A stretch of DNA of 64,000 bases, from assembly GCF_013276795.1 (NCBI RefSeq), contig NZ_VMLR01000008.1:1-64000 (forward strand), read 5' to 3'. The DNA comes from Streptococcus sp. 2342 (lineage in GTDB: Bacteria > Bacillota > Bacilli > Lactobacillales > Streptococcaceae). Shown here piece by piece: positions 57,431 to 64,000 of this stretch. The notes under the pieces are model-generated. The model had not been told where the DNA came from. It worked only from the letters and a program-made list of their open reading frames with translations, and did not search any database. The position numbers and the translations under genes are program-made. Position 1 is the first letter of the stretch. Each line of letters starts with the position of its first letter.

Positions 57431-57739
57431 TTGGAGAAAATTATTTTTGAACGAAAAAGATTTGAGTATGTCGGTCCTAAGAGAAAGCAAGTAAAGGACT
57501 TTATGATTCTAAAAAATTTCATGTCTAAGATAATTCAAGTTGAAATCAGAGTGGAGGGATACTTGTTAGAACTTCTTATTTTAAAAGAGATGAGTCTAGA
57601 ATTCTATAATTTAGATTTTCTTTCTTTGCCCTATGATGTCAATATAGATGTGAAAGAAGTTGTAGAGGATGTTGATTTAACAGTCTATAAGAATAGTAAA
57701 TATAGGGAGTTTAATTTCTTTAAAAATATTTGTAAATGA
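57431..57739 (+). CDS. Hypothetical 102-aa protein, possibly a gene fragment
   Basis: An open frame from TTG 57431 with no good ribosome site. The product is soluble and charged, with no motif recognised. A 14-codon frame (57357-57401) with AAGGGAA upstream ends just before it, so the stretch may be a broken gene. Confidence 0.35.
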   Translation: MEKIIFERKRFEYVGPKRKQVKDFMILKNFMSKIIQVEIRVEGYLLELLILKEMSLEFYNLDFLSLPYDVNIDVKEVVEDVDLTVYKNSKYREFNFFKNICK

Positions 57740-57816
57740 TATTTTTGAAAGTCTATCCATCCCTATATTAGAATTGCTACAACAAGTTTTCAACACTTGT
57801 TTCAATTGAACATACT

Positions 57817-57856
57817 AAAAACCGAGACTCAGTATTAAACTCTTAGTCTCGGTTTT
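57817..57856. terminator. Terminator, intact copy of CCGAGACT hairpin repeat
   Basis: AAAACCGAGACT pairs with AGTCTCGGTTTT around CAGTATTAAACTCTT. It ends both the accessory operon and the convergent small gene at 57882. A decayed copy is at 53697. Confidence 0.88.
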
Positions 57857-57881
57857 CATATTTCTTAAAGAATAGCTAGGT

Positions 57882-58127
57882 TTATTTCAATTGATCTGTA
57901 ATGTCTTTTGACAGTAACATTCCCAGATGATAAGTTTTATTGATGTAAGCAATGACATCATTAATATTTTCAGTCGTGTGAATTTTCTCTTTGATGTCAG
58001 TCCTAAATGTTTCATCCTTCAAAAGTTGTTCTTGGTAGAGCCTTTGCAGTCTCTCCTTTTCGTACTTATTGAGCAGAAAAAGGAAAACCAAGCTAATTAC
58101 AACGAGGATATAAGCATATTGGCTCAT
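57882..58127 (-). CDS. Small membrane-anchored protein, 81 aa
   Basis: Start at ATG 58127 (GGGAGATTTCCT upstream); a longer frame to 58193 would read into the hairpin array. One N-terminal helix (YAYILVVISLVFLFLL) and a charged cytoplasmic tail of about 60 residues. No family recognised. It lies downstream of argS on the same strand, separated by the hairpin array. Confidence 0.6.
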   Translation of the reverse strand: MSQYAYILVVISLVFLFLLNKYEKERLQRLYQEQLLKDETFRTDIKEKIHTTENINDVIAYINKTYHLGMLLSKDITDQLK

Positions 58128-58170
58128 AGGAAATCTCCCTGTATGATAAAGAAGTAGTAGTGAGTAGATT

Positions 58171-58450
58171 GAATTAGTGAAGCGTTTAGACAAGTATCTC
58201 TAGTTACGACGTTCTGGAACATAAATCGATCATATTTATGTCCTAAAACTAGTGAAGCACCTAGCCAAATCTCTGATAGGATTTGGCGTTAGTTACTTAG
58301 ACTACTTTACAATAAAGTGATTAAAAGATTACGACATGAGCCTAACCAAATCGATATTATTTGGTTAGGTGAATTAGTGAAGCGTTTAGGCAATTCGCCA
58401 TATAGCGATTGCCGTCAAGAGACTAGGAACTTTAGTTCCAGTCTCTTGTA
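58171..58450. repeat. Array of tandem hairpin units, 125-nt period
   Basis: Conserved blocks alternate with hairpins. TAGTGAAGC occurs at 58176, 58251 and 58376; TTACGAC at 58205 and 58330. Hairpins: ACATAAAT/ATTTATGT (58220-58242), GCCAAATC/GATTTGGC (58265-58288), CCTAACCAAAT/ATTTGGTTAGG (58342-58370), GGCAATCG/CGATTGCC (58390-58414) and CAAGAGACT-GGAACT with its complement (58417-58449). Stems at equivalent places differ in sequence but still pair. No gene is seen. The family is not recognised. Confidence 0.75.
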
Positions 58451-58455
58451 ACGAT

Positions 58456-60147
58456 TTACATCTTCTCAGGCGCTTCTACTCCAAGCAAGCGAAGGGCTTC
58501 TTTGAGAACGACTGCGGTTGCGTAGCTGAGGGCTAGACGGCTGTCGCGTTCTGGGCTTTCATCCAAGATACGTGTATGTGCATAATATTTGTTAAAGGCT
58601 TGAGCCAGGCTAATTGCAAATTTAGCAATGATAGAAGGTTCAAAGTTATCCGCCGCACGGTTGATAATACGTGGGAAGTCTTGGATGAGTTTGATGATTT
58701 CCCAGCTTTCAGCATCATTCAAGCTATAGTTGCCGGCTGTTTCTGGTTTGAAGTCTGCTTTACGTAAGATAGATTGGATACGAGCGTAGGCGTATTGAAC
58801 ATAAGGTCCAGTTTCACCCTCGAAGGATACCATAGCCTCTAGGTCGAAGTCGTATCCATTTGTACGGTCGGTCTTGAGGTCATAGAATTTAATGGCTCCA
58901 ACTCCAACAGCATGGGCTACCTGATCTTTATTTTCAAGTTCAGGATTTTTAGCCTCTATTTGGGCCTTGGCACGGCTAATAGCCTCTGCAACAGTAGGCT
59001 CTAGCAAGATGACATTCCCTTTACGAGTAGAGAGTTTCTTCCCTTCTTTTGTAACCAAACCAAAAGGAACGTGGGTAATGTTGTCACTCCAGTCGTAGCC
59101 CATCTCTTGCAAGACAGCTTTGAGCTGTTTAAAGTGGGCAGATTGCTCTTGACCAACGACGTAGATAGATTTGGCAAATTGGTATTCATTTTTACGGTAA
59201 AGGGCTGCGGCCAAGTCACGTGTGATGTAGAGAGTTGCACCATCAGATTTCTTGATGAGGGCTGGATGTTCAATTCCATATTTCTCAAGATTTACAACCT
59301 GGGCACCTTCTGATTCAACAAGAAGGCCTTTTTCAGAAAGAATGTCTACAACTGCATCCATCTTATCGTTGTAGAAGGCTTCTCCGTTGTAGCTGTCAAA
59401 TTCGACTTGCAATTCATTGTAAAGGCGGTTAAATTCCACTAAACTTTCATCACGGAACCATTGCCAAAGAGCGAGAGCTTCCTCGTCGCCATTTTCAAGC
59501 TTACGGAACCATTCGCGTGCTTCTTCATCCAAGCTAGGGTCATTTTCAGCCTCAGCATTGATGCGGACATAGAGTTTAAGAAGTTCATCAATTGGATGAG
59601 CTTTTACAGCTTCTTCGTCGCCCCATTTTTTGTAGGCAACAATCAACATCCCAAACTGTTTACCCCAGTCTCCCAAATGGTTGACCTTGACTGTTTGATA
59701 ACCGATTTTTTGGAAGATATGTGACAAGCTATCTCCGATAACAGTTGAGCGCAGGTGACCAATAGAGAATGGTTTAGCGATATTGGGACTAGACATATCG
59801 ATAACAACATTTTCTTGTTTGCCAATAGTTTGATCAGCATAGTGTTCTTTTTCAGTGATAACAGCTTGCAATACTTGAGCAGAAATGGCAGATTTATCAA
59901 GGAAAAAGTTAACGTAAGGTCCCGTTGCGACAACCTTCTCAAAGGCTTGGCTGTTAATTTTTTCAGCCAGTTCAGCCGCAATCATTTGAGGTGCTTTACG
60001 TTCGACTTTTGCAAGAGAAAAAGCAGGGAAAGCAATGTCTCCCATTTCTGAGTTTTTAGGGGTTTCCAGTAAATTTAAAATAGCCTCTTGGTTCAGGCTA
60101 TCAATGACGCTAGCCAATTCGCTAGCAATCAATTCTTTTGTATTCAT
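58456..60147 (-). CDS. argS: Arginyl-tRNA synthetase
   Basis: A 563-residue class I synthetase charging tRNA-Arg. An N-terminal Add-1 domain, the HIGH-type motif in [17 protein letters not shown] (about residues 119-135), KKLSTRKGN as KMSKS-like loop and a C-terminal anticodon domain ([17 protein letters not shown] onward). It is divergent from argR, which shares the promoter region. Confidence 0.97.
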   Translation of the reverse strand: MNTKELIASELASVIDSLNQEAILNLLETPKNSEMGDIAFPAFSLAKVERKAPQMIAAELAEKINSQAFEKVVATGPYVNFFLDKSAISAQVLQAVITEKEHYADQTIGKQENVVIDMSSPNIAKPFSIGHLRSTVIGDSLSHIFQKIGYQTVKVNHLGDWGKQFGMLIVAYKKWGDEEAVKAHPIDELLKLYVRINAEAENDPSLDEEAREWFRKLENGDEEALALWQWFRDESLVEFNRLYNELQVEFDSYNGEAFYNDKMDAVVDILSEKGLLVESEGAQVVNLEKYGIEHPALIKKSDGATLYITRDLAAALYRKNEYQFAKSIYVVGQEQSAHFKQLKAVLQEMGYDWSDNITHVPFGLVTKEGKKLSTRKGNVILLEPTVAEAISRAKAQIEAKNPELENKDQVAHAVGVGAIKFYDLKTDRTNGYDFDLEAMVSFEGETGPYVQYAYARIQSILRKADFKPETAGNYSLNDAESWEIIKLIQDFPRIINRAADNFEPSIIAKFAISLAQAFNKYYAHTRILDESPERDSRLALSYATAVVLKEALRLLGVEAPEKM

Positions 60148-60210
60148 TATGAGCTCCTTTTGGACTTTTCTACTATTTTATCACATTTTTAAAGAAAGAA
60201 GAAAAACTTT

Positions 60211-60261
60211 TTGAAATCTCCTATTTTTTTGGTATAATATAGTTATAAAAATAGTTATAAA
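60211..60261 (+). promoter_or_regulatory. argR promoter with ARG-box-like direct repeat
   Basis: TTGAAA (60211-60216), 16 bp, TATAAT (60233-60238), then two copies of TAGTTATAAA (60240-60249, 60252-60261) over the start point. Such A/T-rich repeats resemble half ARG boxes and would allow ArgR to repress itself. Confidence 0.65.
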
Positions 60262-60281
60262 TATTCACATAAGAGGATTTT

Positions 60282-60728
60282 ATGAGAAAAAGAGATCGTC
60301 ATCAGTTAATAAAAAAAATGATTACTGAGGAGAAATTAAGTACACAAAAAGAAATTCAAGATCGGTTGGAGGCACACAATGTTTTTGTGACACAGACAAC
60401 CTTGTCTCGTGATTTGCGCGAAATCGGCTTGACCAAGGTCAAGAAAAATGATATGGTGTATTATGTACTAGCAAATGAGACAGAAAAGATTGATTTGGTG
60501 GAATTTTTGTCTCATCATTTAGAAGGTGTTGCAAGAGCAGAGTTTACTTTGGTGCTTCATACCAAACTGGGAGAAGCCTCTGTTTTGGCAAATATTGTAG
60601 ATGCAAACAAGGATGAATGGATTTTAGGAACAGTTGCTGGTGCCAATACCTTATTGGTTATTTGTCGAGACCAGCACGTTGCCAAACTCATGGAAGATCG
60701 TTTGCTAGATTTGATGAAAGATAAGTAA
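60282..60728 (+). CDS. argR: Arginine repressor ArgR/AhrC
   Basis: A 148-residue regulator. N-terminal winged HTH (ISTEEKLST-like region followed by [17 protein letters not shown]) and a C-terminal oligomerisation and arginine-binding domain ([35 protein letters not shown]). It regulates arginine metabolism genes as a hexamer with arginine. Its position beside argS is conserved in streptococci. Confidence 0.92.
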   Translation: MRKRDRHQLIKKMITEEKLSTQKEIQDRLEAHNVFVTQTTLSRDLREIGLTKVKKNDMVYYVLANETEKIDLVEFLSHHLEGVARAEFTLVLHTKLGEASVLANIVDANKDEWILGTVAGANTLLVICRDQHVAKLMEDRLLDLMKDK

Positions 60729-60760
60729 GGTCTTGGGAGTTGCTCTCAAGACTTATTTTT
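60728..60760 (+). terminator. Hairpin after argR
   Basis: AGGTCTTG-GGAG-ttg-CTC-TCAAGACTT followed by ATTTTT, just before the mutS ribosome site; probably partial, because no other mutS promoter is evident. Confidence 0.7.
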
Positions 60761-60778
60761 GACAAGGAGAGACGGAAA

Positions 60779-63313
60779 ATGGCGACAGAAAAGCTATCAC
60801 CCGGCATGCAACAGTATGTGGATATTAAAAAGCAATATCCAGATGCGTTTTTGCTCTTTCGGATGGGTGATTTTTATGAATTATTTTATGAGGATGCGGT
60901 CAATGCTGCGCAGATTCTGGAAATTTCCTTAACGAGTCGCAACAAGAATGCCGACAATCCGATTCCTATGGCGGGTGTCCCCTATCATTCTGCCCAACAG
61001 TACATCGATGTCTTGATTGAGCAGGGCTATAAGGTAGCCATTGCAGAGCAGATGGAAGATCCTAAACAAGCAGTTGGGGTTGTGAAACGAGAGGTTGTTC
61101 AGGTCATTACCCCAGGGACAGTGGTCGATAGCAGTAAGCCGGATAGCCAGAATAATTTCTTGGTTGCCATAGACCGAGATGGCAATCAGTTTGGTCTAGC
61201 TTATATGGATCTAGTGACAGGTGATTTTTATGTGACAGGTCTTTTGGATTTCACGCTGGTTTGTGGGGAAATCCGTAATCTCAAGGCGCGAGAAGTGGTG
61301 CTGGGCTATGACTTGTCTGAGGAAGAAGAACAAATCCTTAGTCGTCAGATGAATCTGGTACTTTCCTATGAAAAAGAAACCTTTGAAGACCTTCATTTAT
61401 TGGATTCACGATTAGCACCTGTGGAGCAAGCGGCATCTAGTAAGTTGCTCCAGTATGTTCATCGGACTCAGATGAGGGAATTGAACCACCTCAAGCCTGT
61501 TATCCGTTATGAAATCAAGGATTTCTTGCAGATGGATTATGCGACCAAGGCTAGTCTGGATTTGGTTGAGAATGCTCGTTCAGGCAAGAAGCAAGGTAGT
61601 CTTTTTTGGCTTTTGGATGAAACCAAAACAGCTATGGGTATGCGGCTCTTGCGTTCTTGGATTCATCGCCCCTTGATTGATAAGGAACGAATCGTCCAAC
61701 GTCAAGAAGTAGTGCAGGTCTTCCTCGACCATTTCTTTGAGCGCAGTGATTTGACAGACAGTCTCAAGGGTGTTTATGACATTGAGCGCTTGGCTAGTCG
61801 GGTTTCTTTTGGTAAAACCAATCCAAAGGATCTCTTGCAGTTGGCGACTACCTTGTCTAGTGTGCCACGGATTCGTGCGATTTTAGAAGGGATGGAGCAA
61901 CCTGCTCTAGCCTATCTCATCGCACAACTGGATGGAATTCCTGAGTTGGAGAGTTTGATTAGTGCAGCGATTGCTCCTGAAGCTCCTCATGTGATTACAG
62001 ATGGGGGAATTATCCGAACTGGATTTGATGAGACTTTAGACAAGTACCGTCGCGTTCTCAGAGAAGGGACTGGCTGGATTGCTGAGATTGAGGCTAAGGA
62101 GCGAGAAAACTCTGGTATCAGCACGCTTAAGATTGACTACAATAAGAAGGATGGCTACTATTTCCATGTGACCAATTCTCAACTGGGAAATGTGCCAGCC
62201 CATTTTTTCCGCAAGGCGACGCTGAAAAACTCGGAACGCTTTGGAACTGAGGAATTAGCCCGTATCGAGGGAGATATGCTGGAAGCGCGTGAGAAGTCAG
62301 CTAATCTAGAGTATGAAATCTTTATGCGTATTCGTGAAGAGGTCAGCAAGTACATCCAACGTTTACAAGCTCTAGCCCAAGGAATTGCGACAGTTGATGT
62401 CTTACAGAGTCTGGCGGTTGTGGCTGAAACCCAGCATTTGATTCGACCTGAATTCGGAGATGATTCGCGAATTGATATCCAGAAAGGGCGCCATGCTGTT
62501 GTTGAAAAGGTTATGGGGGCTCAGACCTATATTCCTAATACGATTCAGATGGCAGAAGATACCAGTATTCAACTAATTACAGGGCCCAACATGAGCGGGA
62601 AGTCTACCTACATGCGTCAGTTAGCCATGACGGCGGTTATGGCCCAGCTGGGTTCTTATGTGCCAGCAGAAAGCGCCCATTTACCGATTTTTGATGCGAT
62701 TTTTACCCGTATAGGAGCAGCAGATGACTTGGTTTCAGGTCAGTCAACCTTTATGGTGGAGATGATGGAGGCCAACAATGCCATTTCGCATGCAACCAAA
62801 AATTCCTTGATTCTCTTTGATGAGTTAGGTCGTGGAACTGCAACTTACGATGGTATGGCTCTTGCTCAGTCCATCATCGAATACATTCATGAACATATCG
62901 GAGCCAAGACTCTCTTTGCGACCCACTACCATGAGTTGACTAGTCTGGAGTCTAGCTTGGAACACTTGGTCAATGTCCACGTGGCAACTTTGGAGCAGGA
63001 TGGGCAGGTCACCTTCCTTCACAAGATTGAACCAGGGCCAGCTGATAAATCCTACGGTATCCATGTTGCCAAGATTGCTGGCTTGCCGGCAGACCTTTTA
63101 GCAAGGGCGGATAAGATTTTGACTCAGTTAGAGAATCAAGGGACAGAAAGTCCTGCTCCCGTGAGACAAACAAGTGCTGTCACTGAACAAATTTCACTCT
63201 TTGACGAGCCTGAAGAGCATCCTATCCTAGCAGAATTAGCTAAACTGGATATTTACAATATGACACCTATGCAGGCTATGAATGTCTTGGTCGAGTTAAA
63301 ACAGAAACTATAA
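60779..63313 (+). CDS. mutS: DNA mismatch repair protein MutS (HexA)
   Basis: An 844-residue protein from ATG 60779 (CAAGGAGAG upstream; the frame from 60740 overlaps the terminator). Mismatch-binding domain with [15 protein letters not shown] (the Phe-x-Glu wedge), connector, clamp, then the ATPase: Walker [10 protein letters not shown] (about residue 603), [13 protein letters not shown], Walker [17 protein letters not shown] and ATHYHEL. It starts Hex mismatch repair and limits recombination during transformation. The length equals pneumococcal HexA as I recall it. Confidence 0.96.
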   Translation: MATEKLSPGMQQYVDIKKQYPDAFLLFRMGDFYELFYEDAVNAAQILEISLTSRNKNADNPIPMAGVPYHSAQQYIDVLIEQGYKVAIAEQMEDPKQAVGVVKREVVQVITPGTVVDSSKPDSQNNFLVAIDRDGNQFGLAYMDLVTGDFYVTGLLDFTLVCGEIRNLKAREVVLGYDLSEEEEQILSRQMNLVLSYEKETFEDLHLLDSRLAPVEQAASSKLLQYVHRTQMRELNHLKPVIRYEIKDFLQMDYATKASLDLVENARSGKKQGSLFWLLDETKTAMGMRLLRSWIHRPLIDKERIVQRQEVVQVFLDHFFERSDLTDSLKGVYDIERLASRVSFGKTNPKDLLQLATTLSSVPRIRAILEGMEQPALAYLIAQLDGIPELESLISAAIAPEAPHVITDGGIIRTGFDETLDKYRRVLREGTGWIAEIEAKERENSGISTLKIDYNKKDGYYFHVTNSQLGNVPAHFFRKATLKNSERFGTEELARIEGDMLEAREKSANLEYEIFMRIREEVSKYIQRLQALAQGIATVDVLQSLAVVAETQHLIRPEFGDDSRIDIQKGRHAVVEKVMGAQTYIPNTIQMAEDTSIQLITGPNMSGKSTYMRQLAMTAVMAQLGSYVPAESAHLPIFDAIFTRIGAADDLVSGQSTFMVEMMEANNAISHATKNSLILFDELGRGTATYDGMALAQSIIEYIHEHIGAKTLFATHYHELTSLESSLEHLVNVHVATLEQDGQVTFLHKIEPGPADKSYGIHVAKIAGLPADLLARADKILTQLENQGTESPAPVRQTSAVTEQISLFDEPEEHPILAELAKLDIYNMTPMQAMNVLVELKQKL

Positions 63314-63356
63314 AGAGAAAATTACTAGTCATTCTAGCTGTATCAAGGAGACTTTT

Positions 63357-63385
63357 TTGACAATCCCCCACTTTTTTGCTAGAAT
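63357..63385 (+). promoter_or_regulatory. patA promoter
   Basis: TTGACA (63357-63362), 17-bp spacer, TAGAAT (63380-63385). Confidence 0.8.
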
Positions 63386-63405
63386 AACATCACACAAACA
63401 GAATG

Positions 63406-63447
63406 AAAAGGAGCTGACGCATTGTCGCTCCCTTTTGTCTATTTTTT
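63406..63447 (+). terminator. Attenuator in patA leader
   Basis: AAAAGGAGC pairs with GCTCC-CTTTT around tgacgcattgtc, followed by a U-rich stretch, between the promoter and the patA ribosome site. In S. pneumoniae an intrinsic terminator in this leader limits patAB, and its disruption raises fluoroquinolone efflux (published). Here the stem is intact. Confidence 0.82.
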
Positions 63448-63458
63448 AAGGAGAAAGT

Positions 63459-64000
63459 ATGCTGATTCAGAAAATAAAAACCTACAAGTGGCAGGCCTTG
63501 GCTTCGCTCCTGATGACAGGCTTGATGGTTGCTAGTTCACTTTTGCAACCGCGTTACCTGCAGGAAGTGTTAGACGCCCTCCTTGCTGGAAAATATGAAG
63601 CTATTTATAGTATTGGGGCTTGGTTGATTGGTGTGGCCGTAGTCGGTCTAGTTGCTGGTGGACTCAATGTTATCCTTGCAGCCTATATTGCCCAAGGAGT
63701 TTCATCTGACCTTCGAGAGGATGCCTTCCGTAAAATCCAAACCTTTTCTTATGCCAATATTGAACAATTTAATGCGGGAAATCTAGTCGTTCGTATGACA
63801 AATGACATCAACCAGATTCAGAACGTGGTCATGATGACCTTCCAGATTCTTTTCAGACTTCCCCTCTTGTTCATCGGTTCCTTTATCCTGGCGGTTCAAA
63901 CCCTACCTTCTCTGTGGTGGGTGATTGTTCTCATGGTAGTCTTGATTTTTGGTTTGACTGCTGTCATGATGGGGATGATGGGGCCACGATTTGCCAAGTT
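63459..64000 (+). CDS. patA: ABC exporter half-transporter PatA, 3' end outside window
   Basis: The first 180 codons are visible. Membrane helices near residues 11-30, 50-75, 120-145 and 150-172 belong to a type I ABC exporter transmembrane domain, with the coupling-region sequence GNLVVRMTNDINQIQNVVMM. By homology and position after mutS this is PatA, which with PatB exports fluoroquinolones and other compounds. The ATPase domain lies beyond the window. Confidence 0.88.
   Translation, partial: MLIQKIKTYKWQALASLLMTGLMVASSLLQPRYLQEVLDALLAGKYEAIYSIGAWLIGVAVVGLVAGGLNVILAAYIAQGVSSDLREDAFRKIQTFSYANIEQFNAGNLVVRMTNDINQIQNVVMMTFQILFRLPLLFIGSFILAVQTLPSLWWVIVLMVVLIFGLTAVMMGMMGPRFAK

Noticed and set aside
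58342..58370. Resemblance of CCTAACC/GGTTAGG to integron attC ends
   Set aside because: The rest of the unit lacks attC core-site layout and there is no integrase or cassette gene nearby.
58171..58450. CRISPR array
   Set aside because: The period is 125 nt with internal hairpins, there are no uniform short repeats with unique spacers, and no cas genes are present.

Overview
The window is chromosomal DNA of a mitis-group streptococcus, most likely Streptococcus pneumoniae or a near relative (S. pseudopneumoniae, S. mitis). The evidence is recognisable pneumococcal genes (a choline-binding surface protein, PavB with SSURE repeats, TCS08, TrkH/CabP, malXCD/malMP/malAR, PBP1b, hexA-type mutS, the start of patA), seven BOX elements, and low-GC, Gram-positive expression signals (AGGAGG ribosome sites, TATAAT and extended -10 promoters). 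No tRNA, rRNA, CRISPR array or intact insertion sequence was found.

Layout. 0-13.6 kb: the 3' part of a choline-binding protein with 276-bp repeats; a DUF4956 gene with a decayed VTC-domain partner; an Fst-type type I toxin-antitoxin locus; a nucleoside phosphorylase; TrkH/CabP potassium uptake; a glycosyltransferase; pavB with its two-component system; and rpsD with a long leader. 13.6-15.5 kb: a cluster of a RelB/ParE-type module, a BOX element and a second Fst-type locus, then rpmG and rpmF. 15.7-29.4 kb: ilvD, sufT-like, an Rgg-type regulator with an MFS exporter, hisS, a ten-gene membrane/ABC operon (22.0-26.5 kb), aspS and a YitT protein. 29.5-39.2 kb: the maltose/maltodextrin regulon, with malR-malA and malX-malC-malD on the minus strand and malQ-malP on the plus strand around a shared control region. 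39.4-53.6 kb: rlmA, a P-type ATPase pair, tyrS, pbp1b, an EamA transporter, a candidate structured RNA, dapD-dapL, a 5-FTHF cyclo-ligase, a rhomboid protease, galU and gpsA. 53.7-58.4 kb: an AT-rich accessory island with an HTH regulator, a 13-codon hydrophobic peptide gene, a MacB-like ABC system, small membrane proteins and an array of hairpins. 58.4-64 kb: argS, argR, mutS and the 5' end of patA with its attenuator.

Most notable are two complete Fst-type loci with visible antisense promoters and direct repeats, the regulator/short-peptide/ABC cassette with a perfect GTGACA-N4-TGTCAC dyad, a 125-nt-period array of hairpins beside argS whose stems differ in sequence but keep pairing, and a pseudoknot-forming RNA candidate upstream of dapD. 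Gene order (rpsD next to rpmG/rpmF/ilvD) differs from the pneumococcal reference order as I remember it, and suggests an inversion around the replication origin.
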